A program made the position numbers and the translations under genes. A stretch of 64,000 nucleotides of DNA from Campylobacter concisus. Its GTDB lineage: Bacteria; Campylobacterota; Campylobacteria; Campylobacterales; Campylobacteraceae. The DNA lies in assembly GCF_003048905.1 (NCBI RefSeq), contig NZ_PIRO01000003.1, forward strand, positions 1 to 64,000, in the 5' to 3' direction. The notes under the pieces are model-generated. The model did not search any database. It saw only the letters and a program-made list of their open reading frames with translations, and was not told the DNA's origin. Below are positions 27,678-36,595 of this stretch, one piece after another (positions within the stretch are counted from its first letter, which is position 1; each line of letters starts with the position of its first letter).

Positions 27678-28285
27678 TCGCTATTATTGATTATGGTGCG
27701 GGCAATATCAAAAGCGTAATAAATGCTTTTAAATTTCTTGGACATGAGTGCGTTTTAGTAAGTGAGCCTGATAGTTTAAAAGAGTACTCTCACATCGTTT
27801 TGCCAGGCGTTGGAGCTTTTGGTGAGGCGATGACAAAGCTAAAAAATAACGGCATGGACGAAGCTGTAAGAGAAGCCGTAAAAAGCGGCAAAGCATTTAT
27901 TGGTATTTGTCTTGGCATGCAGCTTTTATTTGAGCGAAGCTTCGAGTTTGGTGAGCATAAGGGACTTTCTCTTTTGCCTGGTGAGGTCGTAAAATTTAAT
28001 GAAGCTAATTTCGATAAACCATTAAAGATACCCCACATTGGTTGGAATGCTTTGGAATTTAAGCAAAATAGCCCATTAAATTTAGGACTAAAAAGGCTTG
28101 AGTATTTATATTTTGTACATAGCTATCATGTGGTTTGTGATGATAAATTTGCACTGGCAAAGACAACTTATGGATATGAATTTACAAGTGCGGTTTGGTA
28201 TGAAAATGTCTTTGGCTTTCAGCCTCATCCAGAAAAAAGTCATGAAGCTGGACTTAAAATTTTAGAGAATTTTGCGAGGTTGTGA
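27674..28285 (+). CDS. hisH: Imidazole glycerol phosphate synthase, glutaminase subunit
   Basis: 203-residue class I glutamine amidotransferase that feeds ammonia to HisF in histidine synthesis. [11 protein letters not shown] at the N-terminus, nucleophile C79 in GICLGMQLL, and the His-Glu pair H185/E187 in PHPEKS. Overlaps pglG (ATGA) and hisA (stop/start). hisF is not in this window. Some epsilonproteobacterial HisH paralogues instead aminate surface sugars, but direct coupling to hisA favours the histidine role. Confidence 0.85.
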   Translation: MIAIIDYGAGNIKSVINAFKFLGHECVLVSEPDSLKEYSHIVLPGVGAFGEAMTKLKNNGMDEAVREAVKSGKAFIGICLGMQLLFERSFEFGEHKGLSLLPGEVVKFNEANFDKPLKIPHIGWNALEFKQNSPLNLGLKRLEYLYFVHSYHVVCDDKFALAKTTYGYEFTSAVWYENVFGFQPHPEKSHEAGLKILENFARL

Positions 28286-28995
28286 TGGAAATTTTTCCAG
28301 CGATTGATTTAAAAGAGGGGCAAGCAGTTAGACTTAGCAAAGGTCTTATGCAAAGTGCAAAAATTTATAGCAACGAGCCAAGTGAACTTGCTAAGAAATT
28401 TGAAGATTATGGCGCAAAATGGCTTCATGTGGTTGATTTAGACGGTGCATTTGCTGGAGAGACGATAAATTTTAAAACAATTGAAAAAATTACAAAGGCT
28501 ACAAATTTAAGTGTCCAAGTGGGTGGTGGCATAAGAGATGAAGATCGAATAAAACGCTATTTAGATTTAGGAGTTAGCAGAGTGATCCTTGGCTCAGTTG
28601 CTCTTAGAGATCCAGAATTTACAGCAAAAATGGCTGAAATTTATAGAGTTGTAGTTGGCATTGACGCAAAAGATGGCTACGTGGCCGTGCAAGGTTGGGG
28701 CGAGATCTCAAATATAAAAGCAGTCGATCTTGCAAGAAAATTTGCAGATGTTGGCGTGGAAGCTGTGATTTGTACCGATATTAACAAGGATGGAATGCTT
28801 GGCGGAGTCAATGTTGAGTTTAGCTTACAAATAGCTAGAAATAGCAAGCTTGAGACAATAGCAAGTGGTGGCGTGAGTGATATAAATGATATTTTGATGC
28901 TAAAAGCCACAAATGAGATTAGTGGCGTAATAGTTGGGAAAGCCTACTATGAGGGCTTGCTTGACCTAAAAGAGGCCTTTAAACTACTTAGATAG
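28285..28995 (+). CDS. hisA: Phosphoribosylformimino-AICAR ribotide isomerase
   Basis: 236-residue TIM-barrel isomerase of histidine biosynthesis. It begins [15 protein letters not shown] with the catalytic Asp8, has [35 protein letters not shown] and [11 protein letters not shown] in the order expected. I use ATG 28285, which overlaps the hisH stop (TGATG); a GTG one codon upstream is equally possible. Last gene of the long pgl transcript before a new promoter. Confidence 0.93.
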   Translation: MEIFPAIDLKEGQAVRLSKGLMQSAKIYSNEPSELAKKFEDYGAKWLHVVDLDGAFAGETINFKTIEKITKATNLSVQVGGGIRDEDRIKRYLDLGVSRVILGSVALRDPEFTAKMAEIYRVVVGIDAKDGYVAVQGWGEISNIKAVDLARKFADVGVEAVICTDINKDGMLGGVNVEFSLQIARNSKLETIASGGVSDINDILMLKATNEISGVIVGKAYYEGLLDLKEAFKLLR

Positions 28996-29024
28996 CGTTA
29001 AAGCTTTTATAAATTTAAATTAGC

Positions 29025-29030
29025 TAGAAT
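29025..29030 (+). promoter_or_regulatory. Candidate promoter for cheY
   Basis: GCTAGAAT (TAGAAT 29025-29030) in the 63-base gap between hisA and cheY, 29 bases before the GTG start. Confidence 0.4.
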
Positions 29031-29058
29031 AGGGCAATTTTTACTAAAAGGATATTAT

Positions 29059-29424
29059 GTGAAGATTTTGGTTGTAGATGACAGTTCAACAATGAGAAGA
29101 ATCATAAAAAATACTTTACAAAGGTTAGGACATCAAGAAATTCTTGAGGCTGAGCACGGTCTTGAGGCTTGGAATATCTTAACTCAAAATGAAGGTATTG
29201 AAGTTCTTATTACTGACTGGAATATGCCTGAGATGAACGGTCTTGAGCTTGTTAAAAAGGTAAGAGCAGAGCAGAAGTATGTTGATATGCCTATCATAAT
29301 GGTAACAACAGAGGGCGGAAAAGCCGAAGTTATAACAGCTTTAAAAGCAGGTGTTAATAACTACATCGTTAAACCTTTTACGCCACAAGTTTTAAAAGAG
29401 AAGCTTGAAGACGTTCTTGGTTAA
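29059..29424 (+). CDS. cheY: Chemotaxis response regulator CheY
   Basis: 121-residue single receiver domain that binds the flagellar switch when phosphorylated by CheA. Acidic pair in VVDDSS (D7, D8), phospho-acceptor D53 in ITDWNMPEMNG, a conserved MVTTEGG and VKPFTP lysine. Very close to C. jejuni CheY over its length. GTG start with AAAAGG upstream. It shares one base with prmA. In C. jejuni cheY also sits between pgl and prmA-ftsH. Confidence 0.95.
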   Translation: MKILVVDDSSTMRRIIKNTLQRLGHQEILEAEHGLEAWNILTQNEGIEVLITDWNMPEMNGLELVKKVRAEQKYVDMPIIMVTTEGGKAEVITALKAGVNNYIVKPFTPQVLKEKLEDVLG

Positions 29425-30257
29425 TGAAAGATAAATTTTACGAATTAAGCATAAAAACATCAAATTTTTATGATGAAATTTTAGAGCTAGTTTTCTCTTT
29501 TGGAGTTACCTGTGTTGAAGAGCTAGATCACGAGATCATCATCAGGGAAGAGTATGATCTAAAAGATATAGCTTGGGGTATTGAAGAGTATGCAAAAGGA
29601 CTCTCTAGTGTTCGTAAAATTTCAAATGATTTAAAAATTTCTCTTAATTTAAAAGAAAATAAAGACTGGCTAGGTGAATATAAAAAGGCAGTTAAGCCTA
29701 TTTTGGTTGATAAAATTTATGTTAGACCTAGCTGGGAAGAGCCACTTAATGGCGTAACAAATATCATAATCGACCCAGCTCTAGCCTTTGGCTCAGGGCA
29801 CCATGAAAGCACAAATTCTTGTTTGCAACTTTTACAAAAATATGTAAAAAGTGGCAATACTGCTTTAGATGTAGGTTGTGGAAGCGGGATATTAAGCATA
29901 GCCTTAGCAAAGCTTGGCTGTAAGGTCGATGCTTGTGATACAGACGAGCAAGCCACACAAAGCTCACTTAGCAACGCCGAGTTGAATGAGGTTAAATTTA
30001 ATAAAATTTGGACAGGCTCTATCGCGAATTTAGAGCAAAAATATGACATTGTCGTAGCAAATATCATCGCTGATGTCATTTTTATGCTCTCAAATGACTT
30101 AAAAAAATCGCTTAAAAAAGGCGGCTACTTGGTATTGTCAGGAATTTTAAACAAATACGAAGATAGGATTAAAGATACATTTAAGGATTCGGAGCTAATT
30201 GAGATAAAACAAAGTAACGATTGGAGTAGCTTTGTTTATAAGGAAATAGATGAATAA
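29424..30257 (+). CDS. prmA: Ribosomal protein L11 methyltransferase
   Basis: 277-residue SAM-dependent enzyme trimethylating L11. FGSGHHEST and LDVGCGSGILSIALAKLGC form the substrate and SAM pockets, with NIIADVI later. Overlaps cheY by one base and ftsH by 8 bases. Confidence 0.92.
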   Translation: MKDKFYELSIKTSNFYDEILELVFSFGVTCVEELDHEIIIREEYDLKDIAWGIEEYAKGLSSVRKISNDLKISLNLKENKDWLGEYKKAVKPILVDKIYVRPSWEEPLNGVTNIIIDPALAFGSGHHESTNSCLQLLQKYVKSGNTALDVGCGSGILSIALAKLGCKVDACDTDEQATQSSLSNAELNEVKFNKIWTGSIANLEQKYDIVVANIIADVIFMLSNDLKKSLKKGGYLVLSGILNKYEDRIKDTFKDSELIEIKQSNDWSSFVYKEIDE

Positions 30258-32175
30258 CCAAAATAATAACCAAAATAATGGTAACAATAACGGTTTTTTT
30301 AATAAAAATCCTATTTTCATTTTTGCCATTTTTGCAATAGTTATAGTTTTAGCTTTTAGAAGCTTTAGTGGAGATGGACTTGGCGGCTCTTTTGGGCTAA
30401 ATAGTAATGCCCAGAGTAAAATGGTAGCTTATTCTGAGTTTAAAGATATGTTAAAAAATAAGCAGCTAAATGAGGTTGCTATCTCAGAAACTACCATAAA
30501 AGGCATAGGCAGTGACAAAACTATCTATCTTGCAAAACGCATAAATGATCCAACGCTCATTGGCATACTTGAGCAAAATGGCATAACCTATAGCGTTTAT
30601 AGCGAAAACAACTGGTTTGGTGATCTTATATTTTCATGGATCATCCCGGTATTTATATTTTTTGCTATTTGGATGTTTATCGCTAGTCGTATGCAAAAGA
30701 ACATTGGCGGTGGCATACTTGGCATAGGAAGTGCAAAAAAGCTTATAAATTCTGAAAAGCCAAAAGTAAAATTTGATGATGTTGCAGGTGTCGAAGAGGC
30801 AAAAGAAGAGGTTCAAGAGATAGTTGATTATCTAAAAAGTCCTGATAAATATCTAAGACTTGGGGCAAAAATTCCAAAAGGAATTTTGCTAGTTGGCCCT
30901 CCAGGCACAGGTAAAACACTTCTTGCAAGAGCAGTTGCAGGCGAGGCAAGTGTGCCATTTTTCTCTATGTCAGCATCAAGCTTTATTGAGATGTTTGTCG
31001 GTGTTGGCGCAAGCAGAGTTAGAGATCTTTTTGAAAATGCTAAAAAAGAGGCTCCAGCGATCGTTTTTATAGATGAGATTGATGCGATCGGTAAAAGTAG
31101 AAATTCTGGTCCGATGGGTGGCAACGACGAGCGAGAGCAAACGCTAAATCAGCTTCTTTCTGAGATGGACGGCTTTGATGCGGATAAGTCGCCAGTCATC
31201 GTTATAGCAGCTACAAATAGACCTGAAGTTTTAGATGCTGCGCTTTTAAGGCCAGGTAGATTTGATAGGCAAGTGCTTGTTGATAAGCCTGATTTTAAAG
31301 GACGCTGCGACATTTTAAAAGTTCACATGAAAGATGTAAAGATTGGCAAAGATGTAAATATCGAAGATATCGCAAGGCTTACTACTGGTTTAGCAGGTGC
31401 TGATCTTGAAAATATCATAAATGAGGCAGCACTTCTTGCAGGGCGTAAGTCAAAGACCTTTGTCGAGCAGGCTGATCTTGTGGAGGCTGTCGAGAGATCG
31501 ATCGCTGGACTTGAGAAAAAGTCTCGCCGCGTAAATCCAAAAGAAAAAAGAATCGTCACTTATCATGAGTGCGGTCATGCCTTGATAGCTGAACTAACAA
31601 AAGGTGCAAAAAGGGTAACAAAAGTCTCAGTCGTGCCACGTGGTCTTGCGGCACTTGGCTATACTCTAAACACGCCTGAAGAGAATAAATTTATGATGCA
31701 AAAGCATGAATTGATAGCAGAAGTAGATGTACTTTTGGCTGGTAGAGCAGCTGAAGAGGTATTTATTAAAGAAATTTCAACCGGAGCTAGCAACGACCTA
31801 GAGCGTGCGACTGATATCATAAAAGCTATGGTTAGTATGTATGGTATGAGTGATGTTGCTGGTCTTATGGTGCTTGAAAAACAACGTGCTACGTTTTTAA
31901 ATGGCGGTCAAAGTATCAAAGATTACAGTGATAAGATGGCTGAAAAGGTTGATGAGTTTGTAAAAACGCTTCTTCATGAAAGATACACAGCTGTGCTTGG
32001 TTTGCTTGAAATTTATAAAGGTGCTATTGAAAATATGGTATCAGCACTTTATGAAGAAGAAACAATCGAAGGAAAAAGAGTTAGAGAGATCATTAAAAAC
32101 TATGAGATCGAAAATAGTCTAGAGAGCAGACTTGTAGAGACCGAAGAAGACGAAAAGAGTAAAAAAGAGGAATAA
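30250..32175 (+). CDS. ftsH: ATP-dependent zinc metalloprotease FtsH
   Basis: 641-residue inner-membrane AAA+ protease for quality control and regulated proteolysis. An Asn-rich N-terminus is followed by a membrane helix (about 17-36), a short periplasmic domain and a second helix near 125-145. Walker A GPPGTGKT is at 216-223, Walker [10 protein letters not shown], the second region of homology [19 protein letters not shown], and the zinc motif HECGH at 439-443. The start overlaps prmA. psd follows after 2 bases. Confidence 0.96.
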   Translation: MNNQNNNQNNGNNNGFFNKNPIFIFAIFAIVIVLAFRSFSGDGLGGSFGLNSNAQSKMVAYSEFKDMLKNKQLNEVAISETTIKGIGSDKTIYLAKRINDPTLIGILEQNGITYSVYSENNWFGDLIFSWIIPVFIFFAIWMFIASRMQKNIGGGILGIGSAKKLINSEKPKVKFDDVAGVEEAKEEVQEIVDYLKSPDKYLRLGAKIPKGILLVGPPGTGKTLLARAVAGEASVPFFSMSASSFIEMFVGVGASRVRDLFENAKKEAPAIVFIDEIDAIGKSRNSGPMGGNDEREQTLNQLLSEMDGFDADKSPVIVIAATNRPEVLDAALLRPGRFDRQVLVDKPDFKGRCDILKVHMKDVKIGKDVNIEDIARLTTGLAGADLENIINEAALLAGRKSKTFVEQADLVEAVERSIAGLEKKSRRVNPKEKRIVTYHECGHALIAELTKGAKRVTKVSVVPRGLAALGYTLNTPEENKFMMQKHELIAEVDVLLAGRAAEEVFIKEISTGASNDLERATDIIKAMVSMYGMSDVAGLMVLEKQRATFLNGGQSIKDYSDKMAEKVDEFVKTLLHERYTAVLGLLEIYKGAIENMVSALYEEETIEGKRVREIIKNYEIENSLESRLVETEEDEKSKKEE

Positions 32176-32177
32176 AA

Positions 32178-32804
32178 ATGAGTGGCTATATCGCTAAAGC
32201 AGGATATAAATTTATATTATTTTTTCTAATTTTATTTGTTTTATCTTTGCTATTTGGGATATTGCCACTACTTTTTGCTATTTTACTTTTTTTGGGACTT
32301 TATTTTTTTAGAGATCCTGAGAGGGAGCCATTTTCTGATGATAAATTGGCTTTACTATCGCCGATTGATGGCAAGATCAAAGAGATTAGTGCTTCAAATT
32401 TTGATAATAATGAAGTAGCTAAGATCGTCATAAAAAAATCTTTTTTTGATGTTGGTACATTAAGGGCTGTAAGTGATGTAAAAGTAGCTGAAATACGCAA
32501 AAGACATGGCTTATTCTTATGCCAGGCTATGAAAATTTCAGAATTTTTAAATGAAAGAGCTATTATTCGCTTTGAAAAAGAAAATATAAAATTTGTTATG
32601 AAAATTATAGCTGGAGCTTTAAGTCGAAGTTTAGAAATTTCAAATGTTACTAGCCTGAAAGCATCTAGAAAATTTGGTTTTTTAGGAAGTGGTGAGGTGA
32701 TTTTATACCTACCAAGAGATACTAAAATATGTGTAAGCGTCGGAGAAAGCGTAAAGGCTGCTTCACTTTTGGGATATTTTGAAGAGGGAAAAAGAGATGA
32801 ATAA
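32178..32804 (+). CDS. psd: Phosphatidylserine decarboxylase-related protein (short form)
   Basis: 208-residue membrane enzyme making phosphatidylethanolamine. Two hydrophobic segments (about 10-30, 32-50), then FFRDPERE, SPIDGKI and the C-terminal FLGSGEVILYLP. The Ser (about S171) after LG is where the proenzyme would self-cleave to make the pyruvoyl group. Next gene is pssA, the enzyme making its substrate, overlapping by 8 bases. Length fits the short decarboxylase group. Confidence 0.88.
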   Translation: MSGYIAKAGYKFILFFLILFVLSLLFGILPLLFAILLFLGLYFFRDPEREPFSDDKLALLSPIDGKIKEISASNFDNNEVAKIVIKKSFFDVGTLRAVSDVKVAEIRKRHGLFLCQAMKISEFLNERAIIRFEKENIKFVMKIIAGALSRSLEISNVTSLKASRKFGFLGSGEVILYLPRDTKICVSVGESVKAASLLGYFEEGKRDE

Positions 32805-33528
32805 CATACAAAAGATGCAACTAATGTATATCTTGCCAAATTTATTTACAGCAGCTAGTGCTTTTCTGGGTGTTATTAGTATTATTTCATCTATTCAAGG
32901 TAACTATTTTAAAGCCATTATTTATATAATCTTATCGCTTATTTTAGATGGACTTGATGGACGTGTGGCTAGACTTACAAAGACAACTAGTAAATTTGGA
33001 GTAGAGTTTGATAGTCTTGCAGATCTTGTTGCTTTTGGTGTAGCACCAGCGATTTTATTTTATTTGACTATTGGTAAAAATTTTGGTAGATTTGGGGCAC
33101 TTATAGCTGCTATGTTTGTGGTTTTTGGAGCTATCAGGCTTGCTCGCTTCAATGTCACTACTGGCACATATGAGCCAAATGTTTTTATCGGACTTCCTAT
33201 TCCATCAGCAGCTATTGTGAGCGTACTTTGGGTTGGTATTTATATTGACTATACTTTTTTGGAAGGATTTGAGTGGTGCTTGATGCTACTTGAAGCTACT
33301 TTGGCAGCTTTAATGGTTAGCAACATTCGCTATCCGAGCTTTAAAAAAATAAATTTAAAACAAACCCATGTGATAAGAATTTTAGTAGCTCTTGTAGTTG
33401 CATTTTCGATGCTTTATCTATATCCATTTGAAAGTGCGACTTTGGTTATGAGCGTCTATATGCTTTATGGCATAGTAAGGGCCACTATAATGTTTAGTAA
33501 AAATTCCAAAAAAAAGGAGAGCGAATGA
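32797..33528 (+). CDS. pssA: CDP-diacylglycerol-serine O-phosphatidyltransferase
   Basis: 243-residue multi-pass membrane enzyme making phosphatidylserine. It has the CDP-alcohol phosphotransferase motif spaced as DGxDGRVAR...G...D...D (DGLDGRVARL, then EFDSLADL). I start at ATG 32797 with GAGGGA upstream (an in-frame TTG six codons earlier overlaps that site). Its stop codon overlaps the start of a candidate leucine leader peptide. Confidence 0.92.
   Translation: MNNIQKMQLMYILPNLFTAASAFLGVISIISSIQGNYFKAIIYIILSLILDGLDGRVARLTKTTSKFGVEFDSLADLVAFGVAPAILFYLTIGKNFGRFGALIAAMFVVFGAIRLARFNVTTGTYEPNVFIGLPIPSAAIVSVLWVGIYIDYTFLEGFEWCLMLLEATLAALMVSNIRYPSFKKINLKQTHVIRILVALVVAFSMLYLYPFESATLVMSVYMLYGIVRATIMFSKNSKKKESE
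33486..33491 (+). promoter_or_regulatory. Probable promoter of the leader-leuA transcript
   Basis: A perfect TATAAT inside the last codons of pssA, 34 bases before the leader ATG. A transcript starting about 33498 would include the AAGGAG (33514-33519) and the whole leader peptide. Confidence 0.5.
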
Positions 33529-33608
33529 GTGAAAATGGCGTCATAAAATCACGTAAATTTTTACCAAAAATCGAAATCAAAAACTCTCTACTGCTGCTAC
33601 TTAGGTAG
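33525..33608 (+). CDS. leuL: Candidate leucine leader peptide
   Basis: 27-codon reading frame with a strong ribosome-binding site (AAGGAG, 33514-33519). Its ATG overlaps the pssA stop (ATGA), and it ends TAG at 33606-33608, 64 bases before leuA. Codons 22-26 are five consecutive leucines (CTA CTG CTG CTA CTT, 33588-33602), followed by Arg and stop. Such a run ahead of the first leucine-biosynthesis enzyme is the hallmark of a leader peptide sensing charged tRNA-Leu. CTA and CTG are scarce in AT-rich Campylobacter genes, which would sharpen the response. I see no GC-rich terminator hairpin with a U-run between here and leuA, so the mechanism may not be classical intrinsic attenuation. Confidence 0.7.
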   Translation: MSENGVIKSRKFLPKIEIKNSLLLLLR

Positions 33609-33672
33609 CAAATTTCTCTTTACTTAACTAATCAAATTTAAAATTTAAATATAAAAATAAAAAAGGATAAAA

Positions 33673-35187
33673 ATGGATAAGAATAAAATTATAATCTTTG
33701 ATACAACTTTAAGAGATGGCGAGCAAAGCCCTGGTGCATCGATGAATACAGCCGAAAAACTACAGATCGCACTTCAGCTTGAAAGGCTTGGCGTGGATGT
33801 TATGGAGGCTGGATTTGCAGCAGCAAGCCCAGGGGATTTTGATGCGGTAAACCAAATAGCAAAGCAAGCCTCAAATATCACGGTTTGCTCTCTTGCACGT
33901 GCAGTTGAACGTGATATCAAGGCAGCTGGCGAGGCATTGGCTCCAGCTAAAAATAAGAGAATTCATACATTTATAGCGACAAGTCCAATTCATATGGAGT
34001 ACAAGCTAAAAATGAGCCCAGATGAAGTAATAAAACGTGCAGTCGAGTCTATAAAATACGCAAAAACCTTTTGCGATGATGTGGAGTTTAGCTGCGAGGA
34101 CGCTTGTAGAAGTGAAATGAGCTTTTTAAAAGAAATTTGTGATGCTGCCATAAATGCGGGTGCAAAAACTTTAAATATCCCTGATACAGTTGGTTATTTA
34201 TATCCTGAAGAGATAACTGCTCGCATTAGTGAAATAGTAAAATTTGTAGGCGATAGAGCGATAATCTCTGTGCATAATCACAATGACTTAGGTATGGCTA
34301 CGGCAAACTCGTTAGCGGCTATAAAAGCTGGTGCAAGGCAGGTTGAAGGTACAATAAATGGCATAGGTGAGCGTGCTGGAAATGCTGCGCTTGAAGAGAT
34401 CGTGATGGCTATCAAAACCCGCCAAGACGTCTTTGCCCCACTTTATACAGACATTATCTCAAAAGAAATTTATCCAACTTCAAGACTGATTGCTAGTATT
34501 ATAGGCATTGAGCCTCAACCAAACAAAGCTATCGTTGGTAAAAATGCATTTGCTCATGAAAGCGGTATACATCAAGACGGCGTGCTAAAGCATAAAGAGA
34601 CCTATGAGATAATTAGCGCTGAGAGCATAGGCCTTGAGCAAAATTCTCTTGTTTTAGGTAAGCATAGTGGTCGCCATGCGTTTAAAGATAAGCTTGCTAG
34701 CCTTGGATTTGACCTTGATAGCGATGCTCTTAATAAGGCTTTTGAAAAATTTAAAGAGCTAGCTGATAAGAAAAAAGAGATATTTGATGATGATATTAGA
34801 GCTCTTGTGGCTGAAGAGATTACAAAAATTCCACAAGCTTATGAGATCACGGCTCTTCTTCAAAGTAGCGGCGGAAGCCTTGCGAGTGCTTCAATTAGTA
34901 TAAAACACAATGATGAGATCATCAGTGACTCAGCTCTAGGAAATGGTACCGCTGATGCGATATTTAAGGTAGTTGATCGTATTAGCGGCATTAGTGGCAC
35001 ACTAAAAGACTATAAAGTGGCATCTGTTTCCCAAGGTAAAGACGCACTTGCTAAGGTTGATGTAAAGGTCGAGTTTGAGGGCAAAACGGCTGTAATAGGC
35101 CATGGACTTGACATAGATACTATGATGGCAAGCGCTAAAGCCTATGTTGGCGCACTAAATAGCTACCTTCGCATACATAAAAACTAA
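33673..35187 (+). CDS. leuA: 2-isopropylmalate synthase
   Basis: 504-residue enzyme condensing acetyl-CoA and 2-oxoisovalerate, the committed step of leucine synthesis. [14 protein letters not shown] near residues 9-22, metal-binding [26 protein letters not shown] and a C-terminal leucine-binding regulatory domain (about 390-500). ATG with AAAGGAT upstream. Likely controlled by the leader described upstream and by feedback inhibition. The stop is followed by a stem-loop. Confidence 0.95.
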   Translation: MDKNKIIIFDTTLRDGEQSPGASMNTAEKLQIALQLERLGVDVMEAGFAAASPGDFDAVNQIAKQASNITVCSLARAVERDIKAAGEALAPAKNKRIHTFIATSPIHMEYKLKMSPDEVIKRAVESIKYAKTFCDDVEFSCEDACRSEMSFLKEICDAAINAGAKTLNIPDTVGYLYPEEITARISEIVKFVGDRAIISVHNHNDLGMATANSLAAIKAGARQVEGTINGIGERAGNAALEEIVMAIKTRQDVFAPLYTDIISKEIYPTSRLIASIIGIEPQPNKAIVGKNAFAHESGIHQDGVLKHKETYEIISAESIGLEQNSLVLGKHSGRHAFKDKLASLGFDLDSDALNKAFEKFKELADKKKEIFDDDIRALVAEEITKIPQAYEITALLQSSGGSLASASISIKHNDEIISDSALGNGTADAIFKVVDRISGISGTLKDYKVASVSQGKDALAKVDVKVEFEGKTAVIGHGLDIDTMMASAKAYVGALNSYLRIHKN

Positions 35188-35192
35188 AATTT

Positions 35193-35226
35193 TAGCTGGC
35201 TGCTAAATTTGTAGCCGGCTATTTTA
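35193..35226 (+). terminator. Terminator after leuA
   Basis: Stem TAGCTGGCT (35193-35201) with AGCCGGCTA (35213-35221), nine pairs including one G-T, an 11-base loop and a following TTTT. It begins 6 bases after the leuA stop. Confidence 0.65.
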
Positions 35227-35301
35227 AATTTAATCCAAAAAATATATAAATTTTTAAAATTCAAAGCCTTTATTTAAAAAATAGAATTTTTACTATCTTT
35301 G

Positions 35302-35389
35302 CAAATTTTAAAATCTTACTCACTCGCCTTAGCAACTTACTAAATTTAGAGGCGAGATATGCCAGCTCTAAATTTGAAATTTAACAAAC
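35302..35389. repeat. Degenerate intergenic direct repeat, copy 1
   Basis: AT-rich unit beginning CAAATTTTAAAATCTTACTC and containing CTCGCCTTAGCAACTTACTA, then a segment AGATATGCCAGCTCTAAATT. Two similar copies follow at 35554 and 35841. No reading frame of note crosses it. The gap between leuA and the convergent tcdA gene (35188-35944) holds only the terminator, these repeats and two hairpins. Confidence 0.6.
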
Positions 35390-35467
35390 ATTTCTAAAAT
35401 AAACTGCATACAGTGCGTTAGCACAATTGCTTGCCACTTCTAACGTTGTCGGGGTTAGGGGATTGTT

Positions 35468-35512
35468 AAGGGGAAGGGGGCGACGTCGTAATTTAAGCCT
35501 CTTCCCCCCTTG
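35468..35512. repeat. G-rich imperfect hairpin 1
   Basis: A G-rich arm (AAGGGGAAGGGGGC, 35468-35481) pairs imperfectly with a C-rich arm (35497-35511, GCCTCTTCCCCCCTT) around a 15-base loop with GACGTCGTAATTTAA. It could end transcripts from either of the two convergent flanking genes, or be a multi-copy hairpin element. A related structure lies at 35717. Confidence 0.55.
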
Positions 35513-35553
35513 GCAAAAAACAAAACGTTTAATTTCTAAAAAATCTATTTTTA

Positions 35554-35672
35554 CAAATTTTAAAATCTTACTCACTCACCTTAGTAACTTACTAATTTTA
35601 GGGCTCATAAACATTCGCCACTAAATTTAGAGCCGTGATATGCTCGCTCATAAATTTTAAAATTTAATGGAG
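35554..35672. repeat. Degenerate intergenic direct repeat, copy 2
   Basis: Shares CAAATTTTAAAATCTTACTC and CACCTTAGTAACTTACTAAT with copy 1, then continues with a second, partly duplicated block (CTAAATTTAGAGCCGTGATA, TGCTCGCTC) matching copy 1's later half. The internal duplication makes it about 30 bases longer. Confidence 0.55.
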
Positions 35673-35716
35673 TTTTTAACTGTATGCAGTGCGAAGGGTT
35701 TGGGGGATTTTTTAAA

Positions 35717-35805
35717 AAAAGGAGGGGGATAAGGGGATGGACTTCGTGTCTGCCACGCAGTTGTGAGCCTGAGAAGTAAAAATTAAGTCCCCTTACCTCC
35801 CTTTT
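35717..35805. repeat. G-rich imperfect hairpin 2
   Basis: Left arm 35717-35744 (with GGAGGGGGATAAGGGG) and right arm 35785-35805 (with CCCCTTACCTCCCTTTT) pair with bulges around a roughly 40-base loop. Shares GGGGATT, the G-run, GAC-TCGT and TTAAG-CC elements with hairpin 1 in the same order. Both are preceded by a similar ACTGYATRCAGTGCG sequence (35403 and 35680). Confidence 0.55.
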
Positions 35806-35840
35806 GAATAAAAAAATTGCAAATTTAATCAAACCATTTT

Positions 35841-35929
35841 GTAAATTTTAAAATATTACATACTCGCCTTGGCAGACTACTAAATTTATATCCACAAAAT
35901 GTCAGCTCTAATTTGAAATTTTGCTTGGA
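35841..35929. repeat. Degenerate intergenic direct repeat, copy 3
   Basis: GTAAATTTTAAAATATTACA, ACTCGCCTTGGCAGACTACT and GTCAGCTCTAATTTGAAATT match copy 1 in order. It ends just before the 3' end of the minus-strand tcdA gene. Confidence 0.55.
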
Positions 35930-35944
35930 GAATAAATTTTTGAC

Positions 35945-36595
35945 TTACTGCCCAACTATCTTTTTAACAGCCAGTGAAGCTAAATTTAGTCCAAAGCAAG
36001 CAGTAACACCCATGAAGCTTCCAAGTGGCTTGCAAAGCGGCTCTTCTGTCGAAAAGACCACATCAAATTTACCGCTAAAGCCTGATTTTTTGAGCTCATA
36101 TCTATATTTTCTAGCTAGCGGATCGACCGAGGTTTTCCACACGCTAGCCACCTTTATCTTGGTTGGATCAACCCTTTTTGCCCCACCCATCGAGGCTATA
36201 AATTTGCTAGGATCTACCGCATTTGCAAGGGCGATCTTAGCAGTGATATCATCGATCGCATCGATCACTACGTCAAATTTACTAAAGTCAAATCCAGCAA
36301 TAAATTCTGGCGTGATCAGTGCTTGAATAGGCGTGATACAAGGATAAATTTTGGCAAATTCCTCCACCTTTATGCCGCCAACGTTTTCGCTATAAATTTG
36401 GCGGTTTTGATTTGTCACATCAAAGATGTCTTTATCGATTAAAGTGATGTGCCCAACCCCGCTTCTAGCAAGCGCATCCACGCACATTCCGCCCACACCA
36501 CCAGCTCCACAAACTAGCACTTTTGCGCTTTGAAGCTTGCTAAAACCATCCTCGCCAAAGAGCCATCTTATCCTTGTAAATCTATCATTTTGCAT
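35945..36595 (-). CDS. tcdA: tRNA threonylcarbamoyladenosine dehydratase (ThiF/E1-like)
   Basis: 216-residue E1-like ATP-dependent enzyme predicted to cyclise t6A37 in tRNA. VLVCGAGGVGGMCVDALARS is the nucleotide-binding loop, followed by LIDKDIFDVTNQNRQ and VIDAIDDITAK; FSTEEP and a hydrophobic C-terminus fit the TcdA/YgdL group rather than MoeB or ThiF (no zinc CxxC pairs). I start at ATG 36595, overlapping the upstream surE gene by 11 bases; a TTG one codon before is an alternative. Confidence 0.82.
   Translation of the reverse strand: MQNDRFTRIRWLFGEDGFSKLQSAKVLVCGAGGVGGMCVDALARSGVGHITLIDKDIFDVTNQNRQIYSENVGGIKVEEFAKIYPCITPIQALITPEFIAGFDFSKFDVVIDAIDDITAKIALANAVDPSKFIASMGGAKRVDPTKIKVASVWKTSVDPLARKYRYELKKSGFSGKFDVVFSTEEPLCKPLGSFMGVTACFGLNLASLAVKKIVGQ

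Noticed and set aside
27674-28285. HisH as a surface-sugar amidotransferase (PtmG/PseA-like role)
   Set aside because: Tight coupling to hisA and standard HisH motifs favour histidine synthesis; no acetamidino-sugar genes are nearby.
33541-33550. TCATAAAATC as the leuA promoter -10
   Set aside because: A transcript from here would lack the leader ATG; the perfect TATAAT at 33486 fits the leader and its ribosome site better. It could still be a minor start.
35427-35624. A 65-codon plus-strand frame in the intergenic repeats
   Set aside because: It covers the G-rich hairpin and repeat copy 2, is low complexity, and lacks a convincing Shine-Dalgarno.
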